A stretch of DNA of 64,000 nt. Origin: CBDFHB01 sp965250115 (GTDB lineage Bacteria > Acidobacteriota > Vicinamibacteria > Marinacidobacterales > SMYC01). Numbering within the stretch: position 1 is the stretch's first letter; every line of letters starts with the position of its first letter. The stretch spans positions 310,001-374,000 of the forward strand of contig CBDFNJ010000001.1 in assembly GCA_965250115.1 (NCBI GenBank), read 5' to 3'. The notes beneath the pieces are model-generated. The model was not told where the DNA came from. It ran no database searches and was given only the letters and a program-made list of their open reading frames with translations. The position numbers were made by a program, and so were the translations under genes. This document shows positions 38,043 through 47,290 of this stretch, piece after piece.

Positions 38043-39667
38043 TGAGTTGGCGTATCGGACAAGCTACTCCCACCGTGGTAGCTACTACACGTTGGACGAG
38101 ATCGCCCAGTTCGATCGAAAAGGTCTTTGGTCGTTGCGCTCAGTGTGGTTCTCGAAGTACGGGACGTTGCTTGCGACGGTAAAAGCGTTGGTCGCGGCCT
38201 GTGAGGCAGGCTACTACGTCGACGAGCTCGAGGACGTGGTGCAGGTTGACGTCAAGGCTCCTCTGTTGAAACTGGTCCGAGAGAAAAGATTGGCGCGCGA
38301 GCAGGTGTTCGGCCGATATCTGTATCTGGCCACCGATGTGAGCACGCGCAAGCAACAGCTCTCGGCCCGCCAGGTACATGAGGCGTCACCTTCCACGTTG
38401 GGCTGGGTCGGGGGAGTCCGCGTGCTCCCCGTGGAGTTGAAGGCTGCGATCGTTCTTTTCTACAGCCTGCTCGATGAAAAGCAGCGCCGTCTCTACGCGG
38501 GAGTCGAGGCCATGAAGCTCGGTCACGGTGGCGACCAACAGACTGCCGAACTGCTCGGGATGGATCCGAGCACGGTAGCCAGAGGTCGTAGGGAATTGCT
38601 AATGAGAGATGTTGAGCTCGACGGAGTTCGGCGAAAGGGTGGCGGACGGCGCGCCGTGCAAAAAAAAGCCAGAAGTCATCGCCAAGATCGAAGAACTCAT
38701 GAAGCACGACACCGCGGGCGATCCGATGACGGGAGTGAAATGGACGCGGCGGACCACCGACAAGATTGCTTGCGAGCTAAGAAGCCTCGGTGTGAACGTC
38801 AGCAGCAAAACCGTCGGTCGACTGCTCAAACAGCTCGGCTTCTCGTTGCGGGTGAACCACAAGAAGCTGTGCGGTGCCACGTCCGAAGATCGCGATACCC
38901 AATTCGCGTGTATCGCCGAACTGCGCGAGCGTTTTGCCGCAGCTGGTCATCCCATCATCAGCGTAGACACGAAGAAACGGGAGCTGGTGGGATTATTCAA
39001 AAACGGCGGGCAGGCCTGGAACCGCGAGCCGACTCTCGTCAAAGATCATGACTTCCGTTCCGAATCGAACGGCATCGCAATCCCCTACGGCGTCTACGAT
39101 CTGCTCGCGAACCGCGGGACAGTGTTCATTGGTACCTCGTACAACACCCCGGACTTCGCCGTGAATGCCATCGAGAAGTGGTGGCGAACGGAAGGACGGC
39201 GACGCTATCCTGCAGCCCGTGACCTCGCGATATTGGCAGACGCCGGGGGCAGCAATGGCTATCGGTGTCGGGGTTGGAAGCACGGGCTTCAAACGCGGAT
39301 TTGCAATCGCCACGACATCGCTATCACCATAGCCCACTATCCGTCCGGTACATCCAAGTGGAATCCAGTGGAGCACCGTCTGTTCAGCGAGGTCAGCAAG
39401 AACTGGGCGGGCAGGCCTCTCGACAGCTACGAAACCATCCTCAAATACATCCGCACGACCACCACCTCTTCCGGTTTGCGAGTACGCGCACACCTTATCC
39501 GGCGTCGTTATCCGAAGGGCGTCAAAATCACTGACGAGCGGATGCAGGCGCTTTCCGTTACAAAGGACCAGACTCTACCCAAATGGAACTACACCATCCG
39601 ACCGTCTTGAAAACGGGAACTTATTTTGTCGCCGGCCCTTAGGCGACGCGCTGCTGGATATCTTCGA

Positions 39668-41176
39668 TTATTTTGCCGTCGGGCTTGAATCTTCTTTCTT
39701 CTTCACTGACAGGATGTCGCGGACGATTGCGAATCCCGTTGAGAAAAGCGCCGCCAGTAGCAGTCCGAAGCTGATGGGGTCTTTGACAAAAATCAAAAAG
39801 CTGCCGTCGGATAGAATCAAGGCGCGACGCAGCGACATTTCAACCATTTCACCCAGAACCAGTGCGATCACCAAAGGGACCAACGGAAATTCGAATTTCC
39901 GCATCACATAGCCGATCAGTCCGATCACGATCATAAGCACGACGTCGCCAAGACTCCCACCGATACCGTAGGCGCCGATAAATGCGACGCCGGAGATCAG
40001 GGGGCCCAATATGGCCGGAGAAATCTGGACCACTTTCAGCCAGAAGCGTATACCCAGCAAACCCAGCAGCAACATGAAAATATTGGCGACAAACAGACAA
40101 ATAAAGATGCCATAAACAATATCCGGCTGTTTGCTGAAAAGCAGTGGCCCGGGCGCAATATTGTGCAGCATCAGCGCACCCATCAGAACCGCGGTGCTGC
40201 CGGACCCCGGGACGCCCAGCGTCAGCAGCGGAACCATTGCGCCGCCGACACAGGCGTTATTGGCCGTTTCCGACGCACATACGCCTTCAAACGACCCCTG
40301 GCCGAAGGCGTCAGGATTCTTGGAAAATCTCTTGGCCTCGTTGTATGAAAGAATACTGCCGATCACTGCGCCGGCACCAGGGACCACCCCGACGATTGTA
40401 CCGATAGAAGCCGAGCGCAGGATGCACTTCCACAGAGCCTTGATTTGCGACCAGGGGATCCATTCGCTCGAAAACTCTGCACCCTTTGCAAGCCGGGTCT
40501 TGACGCCGGCTTCGATGATATTAAAGACTTCTGTAATGGCAAACAGGCCCAGCATGGCCGGGACAAAGGGCACGCCGTCCCAAAGCGACGGCCAGCCGAG
40601 TGTAAAGCGAAACGTCCCGGACAAGGGATCGCTGCCGATCGTTGTGATTAAAAGGCCGATCAGAGCGGATAGGACAGCCTTCAGCCAGTTGCCTCCCGAA
40701 AGACTGGCAATGACGGAAAGGCCGAAAACGCCCAGGCTGAAATACTGCACCGGGCCGAATGCGATGGCCGCCCGGGCTAGGGGGATGGAGAATAAAATCA
40801 GAACGACAGTGCCGAAAAACCCCCCGAGCGTTGAAGACACAATTGAAAGCGTCAGGGCCTGGCCGGTCTTCCCCTGCTGGGTAAGGGGATAGCCGTCGAT
40901 CGCCGTGATCGCCGCCGATGGTGTGCCGGGAGTATTGATCGTGATGGCGGTAATAGATCCGCCATATTCGGCCGCCGAGTACAAAGAAACCAGCAGCGCC
41001 AGGCTGACGATGGGTGAGAGCATGTAAGTAAAGGGAATCATCAATGCGATTCCGGTGGGTCCACTGAGTCCGGGCATCGCACCGACGGCAATTCCCATTC
41101 CGACACCCAGGGCGATGGCCAGCGGAACCTGCCAGTGCAACAGTTGGGTCAATCCCAAGCTCCAGTTTTCAATCAT
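39668..41176 (-). CDS. TctA-family large membrane subunit of a tripartite tricarboxylate transporter
   Basis: 502 residues, the usual TctA size, with about 11-12 membrane segments. The two conserved TctA blocks are present: GAMPGLSGPTGIALMIPFTY with the following YGGSITAITINTPGTPSA, and the repeat-related VVPGAGAVIGSILSY with ASETANNACVGGAMVPLLTLGVPGSG. It imports a carboxylate delivered by the periplasmic TctC partner, using an ion gradient. The start at ATG 41174-41176 follows a GAGG site; the longer frame upstream lacks one. It is the last gene of the tctCBA-order operon 43881-39668. Its end abuts ISAzo13-like copy 2, but the gene appears complete. Confidence 0.92.
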   Translation of the reverse strand: MIENWSLGLTQLLHWQVPLAIALGVGMGIAVGAMPGLSGPTGIALMIPFTYMLSPIVSLALLVSLYSAAEYGGSITAITINTPGTPSAAITAIDGYPLTQQGKTGQALTLSIVSSTLGGFFGTVVLILFSIPLARAAIAFGPVQYFSLGVFGLSVIASLSGGNWLKAVLSALIGLLITTIGSDPLSGTFRFTLGWPSLWDGVPFVPAMLGLFAITEVFNIIEAGVKTRLAKGAEFSSEWIPWSQIKALWKCILRSASIGTIVGVVPGAGAVIGSILSYNEAKRFSKNPDAFGQGSFEGVCASETANNACVGGAMVPLLTLGVPGSGSTAVLMGALMLHNIAPGPLLFSKQPDIVYGIFICLFVANIFMLLLGLLGIRFWLKVVQISPAILGPLISGVAFIGAYGIGGSLGDVVLMIVIGLIGYVMRKFEFPLVPLVIALVLGEMVEMSLRRALILSDGSFLIFVKDPISFGLLLAALFSTGFAIVRDILSVKKKEDSSPTAK

Positions 41177-41222
41177 GCCGAGCCTCAATTTCTCGCAGAT
41201 CGTTTCCGTATTCCGAAACCAT

Positions 41223-41690
41223 CTAACCGCGGAACGTCGGCAAGAATTCGGTGGGAAACTGGAGCCGAAGCAGTAAAATAAAAAACAAATAAACAAAGAT
41301 GATAAACCCCACAGGAATCACCAATGACTGCCAGAGCCGTACCCGCGTCATGCGCATCAGCAGAAAAAGCGTGAGCCACGCCGATGGTATCCAGCCCAGT
41401 TCTTCGAACGACAACACCTGAAAGAGCATCACCCCCATGGCTATGGGAACGGTATACCAGCGGGTCCAAGAAATAGTCGCCTGGCTGCTGTGTACGCGCA
41501 GAGCGCGAAGCAGCAGCAGCGTCGAACAAAAAACGATACAGCCGACAATCAAACGGGGATAGAAAGCGGCGCCGAGTGTGCGATTCATACTTGCCATACT
41601 GGTTTCGGGAACAAAGCCGGCGGAGCTGATCCAAATCGTCACGCCGACGCCGATCAGAAATAGCGAGATGATTATTTCTCCCTGACGCAT
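41223..41690 (-). CDS. TctB-family small membrane subunit
   Basis: 155 residues with four hydrophobic segments (IIISLFLIGVGVTIW, FYPRLIVGCIVFCSTLLLL, TVPIAMGVMLFQVL, SLVIPVGFIIFVYLFFILLL), the poorly conserved TctB pattern. The ATG at 41688-41690 follows GAGAGGGG; the gene is 11 nt from the tctC stop. It forms the membrane complex with the TctA protein at 39668-41176. Confidence 0.85.
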   Translation of the reverse strand: MRQGEIIISLFLIGVGVTIWISSAGFVPETSMASMNRTLGAAFYPRLIVGCIVFCSTLLLLRALRVHSSQATISWTRWYTVPIAMGVMLFQVLSFEELGWIPSAWLTLFLLMRMTRVRLWQSLVIPVGFIIFVYLFFILLLRLQFPTEFLPTFRG

Positions 41691-41701
41691 AACCGCCCCT
41701 C

Positions 41702-42676
41702 TCACTTTTTCTGTTTTGCAAAATAGGCCCTCATTTGGCTGACCTGATTGGCAAAATATGCTTGGAATTCTTCCGGACCGCCCATGTATCCGTCAATCTG
41801 AGCGGATTCCTTCATGAACTCGATAAATTCCGGAGACTGGCGCATGCGATTGAAGGCATCGCGAAGTTTTAGAATGATGGGTTCGGGCGTACCGGCCTTG
41901 GCAAAAACTCCACGCCAGATATGCGACTCTACATCAAACCCCTGCTCTTTGAACGTCGGCCAGTGGGGGAATGCCTGCAGACGCTCAGAATGCGCCATGC
42001 CCAGAACCCTGAAGTTCCCGGCGGCGTCCTGCTCTTTGACCTCCTGGGGATTCAGCGTAGCGACATCAATATGTCTTCCCAGCAGCAAAGATACTTGATG
42101 GTTTGCGCCGTCCGTCGGCATGTACTTGATATCAAGTCCACCGGCGGCATCGACCAGCAATCCCACGGTATAAGGGTCGATTGCGACGGCATGGACACCG
42201 GCCCAGCGCAACTGGCCGGGGTTCTTTTTGGCCCAGTCGACAAGCTCCCTAAAATCCTTCCAGGGTGAATCGGCACGCGCCGCAATTCCCTCCGGGTCCA
42301 CCTGCAGACGCATGATTGCCTGCCAGTCTTTTTCCGTAAAGGGCACTATCCCTCTGGCGGTTACAATGGCCATCGTGGTCGTGTCCAGAAAAAGATGATA
42401 GCCGTCCGCCGGCCTTTTTTGCAGATATGCCTGCGCAACCGCCCCCGATCCCCCCTTCTTGTAAAGGACCGCTGCGGTCTGGCCCAGATATTCTGGAATC
42501 AGGTTCGCCACAAAACGCGCCAGCTGATCGGCGCCGGAGCCCGGTCCGGCCTTGATCAGAATCACAATGGGACGTTCCGGATACTCCGCCAGGACAACCG
42601 ACGGCATGTGAATACCAATCGAAATGATCACGGCCAGGGATGTGAATACGAATTTTGTTCTACTTTCCCGCTTCAT
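41702..42676 (-). CDS. TctC/Bug-family periplasmic solute receptor
   Basis: 324 residues. Signal peptide MKRESRTKFVFTSLAVIISIGI ... VLA. The mature part begins EYPERPIVILIKAGPGSGADQLARFVA, the Bug-family ligand-binding loop, followed by KKGGSGAVAQAYL and DGYHLFLDTT. The start at 42676 is chosen because AAAGGTGG lies 5-8 nt upstream. Bug proteins bind carboxylates, amino-acid derivatives or nicotinate-like ligands through water-mediated contacts. Paired with TctB/TctA encoded downstream; the oxidoreductase upstream probably acts on the imported compound. Confidence 0.9.
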   Translation of the reverse strand: MKRESRTKFVFTSLAVIISIGIHMPSVVLAEYPERPIVILIKAGPGSGADQLARFVANLIPEYLGQTAAVLYKKGGSGAVAQAYLQKRPADGYHLFLDTTTMAIVTARGIVPFTEKDWQAIMRLQVDPEGIAARADSPWKDFRELVDWAKKNPGQLRWAGVHAVAIDPYTVGLLVDAAGGLDIKYMPTDGANHQVSLLLGRHIDVATLNPQEVKEQDAAGNFRVLGMAHSERLQAFPHWPTFKEQGFDVESHIWRGVFAKAGTPEPIILKLRDAFNRMRQSPEFIEFMKESAQIDGYMGGPEEFQAYFANQVSQMRAYFAKQKK

Positions 42677-42771
42677 AACTGCCACCTTTCTTGTTTAGAA
42701 TGAATCGGGTTCGAAATTGCCCTGAAGGGCTTGCATCCGGCTTGTTTCTGAGCTGTCTACATCCGACCGGC

Positions 42772-43881
42772 TTATTCCGACAAGGGCAGCCTGACGGTCT
42801 CTTTTGTTCGGACCGCCTGCTCGATGGCCAGGGTGACCGCCAACGTCGTCCGGGCTTCTTCCGGAGTGGTATGGATACATGGCCGGCCGGTTGCGAGATG
42901 GTCCAGCCAGGTCCGGGTCTCGCCGGTAAACGGCCCCCAGAAATCGCCCAGCGCCCAATCTCCGGATGACGAGGTACCCAGGAACGCCATGTTGACCGTA
43001 TGATCCGGCACATAACCGTGTTTGGCACCCCGGTTGGTGTACAGGATCTGCTCTTTGCAGTCCCCGTCAAGAAGGATGACGCCCTCGGTACCGAGAACTT
43101 CTAGGCGGATACTCTGGCCGAGAGACGGGTATTTTTCGGGAAGCGCGTAATCGACACCGAGATTTATCACCGCACCATCGGCATACGTCACAATCGCCCA
43201 AGTCACATCGTCCGCACTGTAACCGGCCGCTTTGAAGACCCCTTTCTGACCGCGGGCAACGACCTCAACCGGCGCATTATTTTCCAGAAACCATCCGAAC
43301 ATGTCTACCTGATAGGTCAAAACATCCAGGACCGGCGTCGCGTTGGGGCTGCGTTTGAGAATCTCAAATGCCTGGGCCCGCGAGTTGTAGACCCGGGCAG
43401 TACCGCCCACGATCTGGCCAAGGCGCCCCTGGACGACCTGCTCTTTTGCCAGAACGTACCGTCGCTGGAAACGCCGGGTGTACCCCACCCGAAGCTCGGT
43501 TTTGTTACGTGCAGCGGCCGCAATCATTCGGTCGGCATCGGCAAGGCGCATTGCAATTGGTTTTTCCACCAAGACGGGTTTTCCCAGCTCCAGGGCCTGG
43601 ATCACCGGTAGGGTATGCTCCGGTTCAGGCGTCGAAACGATAACGGCATTGACTTCGGGATGCGATATGACCTCGAGGTTGTCTCCCGACGCCAACTGGG
43701 CACCGGCTTTTTCAGCTAGATCATGCGCACGCGCAGGTTCAATGTCGGATACAGCCAGAAAGCGAACAGCCGGATGGGCGGCCGCCAGGCTTGTCCGCTG
43801 AAAGCCCATACGGCCCGACCCCACGACAGCGATACCCAGCTCTCTGCGATGGGGTTTTTCAGCGTTTTTTGGTCGCGTCAT
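42772..43881 (-). CDS. Gfo/Idh/MocA-family NAD(P)-dependent oxidoreductase
   Basis: 369 residues. Rossmann motif IAVVGSGRMGFQR (about residues 17-30), acidic strand end SDIEPAR, and the family's catalytic Lys in LVEKPIAM. The C-terminal alpha/beta domain carries the GxxxR/Y-type region (VGGTARVYNSRAQ ... DVLTYQVDMFGWFLE). AAGGAG precedes the ATG at 43881. First gene of the operon with the Tct system (gap 95 bp to tctC), suggesting oxidation of the imported sugar acid, inositol-like compound or amino acid derivative (inference). Confidence 0.88.
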   Translation of the reverse strand: MTRPKNAEKPHRRELGIAVVGSGRMGFQRTSLAAAHPAVRFLAVSDIEPARAHDLAEKAGAQLASGDNLEVISHPEVNAVIVSTPEPEHTLPVIQALELGKPVLVEKPIAMRLADADRMIAAAARNKTELRVGYTRRFQRRYVLAKEQVVQGRLGQIVGGTARVYNSRAQAFEILKRSPNATPVLDVLTYQVDMFGWFLENNAPVEVVARGQKGVFKAAGYSADDVTWAIVTYADGAVINLGVDYALPEKYPSLGQSIRLEVLGTEGVILLDGDCKEQILYTNRGAKHGYVPDHTVNMAFLGTSSSGDWALGDFWGPFTGETRTWLDHLATGRPCIHTTPEEARTTLAVTLAIEQAVRTKETVRLPLSE

Positions 43882-44272
43882 TTCCCGTCTCCTTTTTAAA
43901 TGAGTTAACCCCGGTTTCGTTTGCGAGGAAAACGACAGAGTCCTTGCATAAGAATGATGCCGAATGACTTATCAAACATTGAAAAACATCGCTTTGTGAG
44001 TACAAAAGGTAGGCGTCAATGATCCTATGGAAGCCGATCCGGACCATTACATGGGGAAGGGGCTTCGCCTTGCCGGTTACAGACGAGGATGGCATTGGAC
44101 TCTTCGCGGCGGTGCGGCACTCGGCGGCGGACAAGCGTTACTACTGCTTCCCTGAAATTGTGCTAGATTTCTCCGGCACCCGGCGTTGGTCAGAAGGTGA
44201 AAAATGAGTGAAAACGGGCGTGTTTCGGGCAGCCGGCCACAATGGAATTTCCTACTGTTTTGAGGTTCGACC
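43882..44272. other. Divergent control region between two TTT operons
   Basis: 390 bp separating the leftward Gfo/Tct operon from the rightward Tct operon; both promoters must lie here. An AT-rich stretch at 43950-44010 is the likeliest site. A weak 62-codon frame (44019-44207) has no recognised family and I do not call it. Confidence 0.5.
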
Positions 44273-44734
44273 ATGGATAAGGAACGAGGGGCGGGCATAC
44301 TCTTCCTTTTAGCCGGTTTATACGGATCTATTTTTTCAATAAAACTTCCGCTTGGTACCTGGGAGGAACCTGGCCCAGGTACCTTTCCCATTGCTATTTC
44401 GATTCTTCTCCTGGTATTTGGGATCTCTAATTTTGCCGTTCCGATCTGGATGGAAAAAGGGAATAAGACAAAAGAGGTGGATTGGCGCGGGATTTTCGGA
44501 CAACTGGTGACCCCCTTGAAAATCGTAGGGGTCACATTGGCTTTTATTCTGTTCATGGAAAAAGCAGGTTACCTTTTGGCTTCTTCACTCTACATGTTCC
44601 TCCTTTTCTATTGGGTTTCCCGCTGCAGACTCTGGACGGCTGTCTCCCTGGCTATCGGCATAGGGGCGGGGAGCTGGTACTTTTTTGGAAAGTTTCTCGC
44701 CGTCCAGTTGCCTCACGGTTTTCTCTTTTCGTGA
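44273..44734 (+). CDS. TctB-family small membrane subunit (second system)
   Basis: 153 residues with four membrane helices (GILFLLAGLYGSIFSI, GTFPIAISILLLVFGISNF, LKIVGVTLAFILFMEKAGY, AVSLAIGIGAGSWYFFGKFL). The EEPGPGTFP motif in the loop after the first helix is characteristic of TctB proteins. First gene of the rightward operon; the tctA start follows 17 nt after the stop. Confidence 0.87.
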   Translation: MDKERGAGILFLLAGLYGSIFSIKLPLGTWEEPGPGTFPIAISILLLVFGISNFAVPIWMEKGNKTKEVDWRGIFGQLVTPLKIVGVTLAFILFMEKAGYLLASSLYMFLLFYWVSRCRLWTAVSLAIGIGAGSWYFFGKFLAVQLPHGFLFS

Positions 44735-44751
44735 GGATGGCGTGACGTATC

Positions 44752-46263
44752 GTGGAAACGTTTAGCGACCTCCTTGGCGGTTTTGACACTGCGCTAACCC
44801 CTCAAAACATCTACCTCTGCTTTGTTGGATGTCTCTGGGGGACGATGGTCGGGATTCTGCCTGGATTGGGTCCCGTTGCCGGGATTACCCTCCTCATCCC
44901 CGCCACGTTTGGCCTGAACCCCACCAGTGCAATCATTATGCTTGCGGGAATTTACTACGGATCCATGTATGGAGGTTCCACCACGTCGATCTTAATGAAT
45001 GTCCCGGGAGAATCGGCCTCCGTGATTACCTGCCTCGACGGCTACCAGATGAGCCTCAAGGGGCGGGGTGGAGCCGCCCTCTTTATTAGTGCGTGGGGCT
45101 CTTTGATTGGCGGAACGTTCAGTATTGTCGGGCTCATGCTCTTGGCCCCTGTTTTAGCCAACGTGGCAATGAAATTCGGTCCGGCTGAGATGTTTGCCGT
45201 TCTCCTGATCGCCTTTGTTCTCTTGGGGTCCCTGGGAAGAGGTTCCTTCTTCAAGACAATCCCTGTCATCCTTCTGGGCCTCTTAGTCGGTACGATTGGG
45301 GTGGACCCCCTGAGCGGTATACAGCGCTTTACTCATGGCGTGACAGAGCTCTATGACGGCATCAGCTTCCTTCCTGTCGGGATGGGCGCCCTTGGGGTTG
45401 GGGAGATCCTTTCGTCCACGGAAGGGAGCTTGGTAAAGATTATCCACAAGGTAAAGTTCCGCGAGCTCTTGCCAACCCGGCAAGAGCTTCGCGCGTCTTG
45501 GGGGCCCATCTTTAGGGGCTCCGGGCTTGGGTTTGTTATTGGCCTTCTGCCGGGGTCGGCTCACATCCTCTCGAGCTTTGTGAGCTACATGGTTGAGAAA
45601 CGTCTGGCGAAGAAGCCAGAAGAGTTCGGAACCGGACGGATCGAAGGAGTTGCCGGGCCCGAGACAGCCAACAATGCAGCCACTGGCAGTGCGCTGATCC
45701 CGTTTCTTAGCTTGGGCATCCCTACTGGAAATGTGACCGCGGTCATGATGATCGCGCTGCTCATCCATGGAATTCAACCGGGCCCCCTGCTCCTTTCAGA
45801 GCAGCCCGAGATCTTCTGGGGCCTCGTCGCCAGCATGTATATCGGAAATGTGATCTTGGTCATCCTGAATCTTCCCCTCGTCGGTGTCTTTGTCAATCTT
45901 CTCCGGATCCCTTTTCGCATCTTGTTCCCGAACATCCTTCTCATTTCCCTGATTGGAACCTACTCGGTCAAAGGAAGCACATTTGAGTTGGGCATTCTGC
46001 TCTTCTTTGGTGTCTTAGGTTACGTCCTCCGGAAGTTACAGTATGACGTGGCCCCTTTGATCCTGGCCTTGATCGTCGGACAAACGATGGAGAGAAGTTT
46101 CCGACAATCCATGATGAGAAGCGGCGGATCTTTTTCAATTTTCTGGGAGAGCCCCATTGCCCTCACGCTGATTGCACTCGCTTGCCTACTATTTCTGTGG
46201 AACGTTTACAGAAGCCTCAAACCCAAAAAGGCATCGTGGGAGAAAGTTCTGGAAGAGGAATAG
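44752..46263 (+). CDS. TctA-family large membrane subunit (second system)
   Basis: 503 residues from a GTG start. Conserved blocks: GILPGLGPVAGITLLIPATF with YGGSTTSILMNVPGES, and LLPGSAHILSSFVSYMVEK with GPETANNAATGSALIPFLSLGIP. It is only moderately similar to the TctA at 39668-41176, so the two systems are not a recent duplication and probably carry different ligands. GAGGA lies about 14 nt before the GTG. Confidence 0.92.
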   Translation: METFSDLLGGFDTALTPQNIYLCFVGCLWGTMVGILPGLGPVAGITLLIPATFGLNPTSAIIMLAGIYYGSMYGGSTTSILMNVPGESASVITCLDGYQMSLKGRGGAALFISAWGSLIGGTFSIVGLMLLAPVLANVAMKFGPAEMFAVLLIAFVLLGSLGRGSFFKTIPVILLGLLVGTIGVDPLSGIQRFTHGVTELYDGISFLPVGMGALGVGEILSSTEGSLVKIIHKVKFRELLPTRQELRASWGPIFRGSGLGFVIGLLPGSAHILSSFVSYMVEKRLAKKPEEFGTGRIEGVAGPETANNAATGSALIPFLSLGIPTGNVTAVMMIALLIHGIQPGPLLLSEQPEIFWGLVASMYIGNVILVILNLPLVGVFVNLLRIPFRILFPNILLISLIGTYSVKGSTFELGILLFFGVLGYVLRKLQYDVAPLILALIVGQTMERSFRQSMMRSGGSFSIFWESPIALTLIALACLLFLWNVYRSLKPKKASWEKVLEEE

Positions 46264-46303
46264 CAATGTCCAAAAACACAACCAAGAAAGGGAAGTAACA
46301 GCT

Positions 46304-47281
46304 ATGAAAAACAGGTTTCTTATGATCGGACTCGCAGTACTTGGAATCATAGTGTCTTCTCTCTCCATGGGTGCGGGCTACCCGACAAAACCTATCACGT
46401 TGATCAGCCCGATGCCTCCGGGAGGGATGCACGACGTTGTGGGCCGAGGGTTTGCTGCCGTAGCGGAAAAATACCTTGGACAGCCAGTTGTGGTCGTGAA
46501 TAGGCAAGGGGCCGGCGGGTTGGTGGGTGGGAAAGCCATCGTTGAGTCTACCCCGGATGGATACACCATCGGGGTTGACTCAACCACCGTTGCCAATAAC
46601 ACATTGTGGGAGATCGCGAACGGCCGGAAGCCGCCCTTTACTCGGCACGACCTGGATATCCTCGGTTCATTAACGTTGAGCCCACCTCTGGTCCTTGTCA
46701 ATTACGAAAGCCCTTGGAAAACCTTGGACGATATGATCAAAGACTGCAAAGCAAAGCCGGGTCAGTATGCCTATGCTTCCGCGGGCATGTACGGAGGAAC
46801 TCACATTGCTGCCGTGATCTTCACAAGAGGCGCTGGAATTAGAGTCCGTCATGTTCCGTACGAAGGAGGGGGAAAGGCACTCGCAGCCCTTGTCGGCGGA
46901 CATGTCCATTTCATGACGCAGTATCCTCCAGCAGCCTACCCCTTGATCCGTGGAAAGAAGCTGAGGGCTTTAGCCGTCCAGGGGAGCGAGAGGCTCAAGT
47001 CTCTTCCGGACGTTCCGACGGTCAAGGAACTTAAGATTGACGAAGCTGTCTACCAGCAGTGGTACGGGCTTTCAGTCCCGAAGAATATGCCTGCGCCCAT
47101 TCTGGGAAAGTTGCGAGATATCGTGAAGCAGACTGCTGAGAACGAATCTTTCAAGAGTATGTTAGAAAAACAGGGAGATGAGGTCACCTATATGAACGCT
47201 GAGGAGCTGGGAAAATACCGTGATCTGGAAGCCGCAAGGGTCACGAAGCTGTTCAAACAGCTGCTCGCAGAGAAGAAGTAG
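46304..47281 (+). CDS. TctC/Bug-family periplasmic solute receptor (second system)
   Basis: 325 residues. Signal peptide MKNRFLMIGLAVLGIIVSSLSMGAG; mature N-terminus YPTKPITLISPMPPGGMHDVVGRGFA, the Bug ligand loop with Met-His in place of the usual Ser-Asp. The start at 46304 is favoured by GGAAG 9 nt upstream; the longer frame to 46172 overlaps tctA and is rejected. Gene order here is B-A-C, against C-B-A in the leftward operon. Confidence 0.9.
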   Translation: MKNRFLMIGLAVLGIIVSSLSMGAGYPTKPITLISPMPPGGMHDVVGRGFAAVAEKYLGQPVVVVNRQGAGGLVGGKAIVESTPDGYTIGVDSTTVANNTLWEIANGRKPPFTRHDLDILGSLTLSPPLVLVNYESPWKTLDDMIKDCKAKPGQYAYASAGMYGGTHIAAVIFTRGAGIRVRHVPYEGGGKALAALVGGHVHFMTQYPPAAYPLIRGKKLRALAVQGSERLKSLPDVPTVKELKIDEAVYQQWYGLSVPKNMPAPILGKLRDIVKQTAENESFKSMLEKQGDEVTYMNAEELGKYRDLEAARVTKLFKQLLAEKK

Positions 47282-47290
47282 GGTCATACG

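Larger units (their letters stand above)
36500..39610 (+). pseudogene. ISAzo13-like transposase copy 2, interrupted and frameshifted
   Basis: The first ORF is 5'-truncated and split by IS256-A copy 3; it resumes at 38051 (AYRTSYSHRGSYYTLDE). At the HTH-DDE junction this copy has A8 followed by GCC (38659-38666) where copy 1 has GAAAAAACGCC, a net change of one base, so the DDE frame (to 39610) is here +1 rather than -1 relative to the first ORF. The DDE contexts VDTKKREL, LADAGGSN and NPVEHRLF remain intact. Confidence 0.82.
36500..39638 (+). mobile_element. ISAzo13-like element copy 2, left-truncated and interrupted
   Basis: Matches copy 1 from its position 17004 onward, so the left end and first 255 bp are missing. 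At 36575-36582 it is cut by IS256-A copy 3 (duplication tgagttgg, second copy 38043-38050). The right end TTATTTTGTCGCCGGCCC ends at 39638, 30 bp from the tctA stop codon. No intact left end, so it cannot move by itself. Confidence 0.9.

Noticed and set aside
44077..44556. 159-codon minus-strand frame over the TTT intergenic region and tctB
   Set aside because: Antisense of TctB with no family match.
46172..46303. Longer starts for the second TctC, the ABC ATPase (52711), the antiporter (57261) and the TctA at 41296
   Set aside because: Each overlaps the preceding gene or a hairpin and lacks a ribosome-binding site; the internal starts give proper signal peptides or family-typical lengths.
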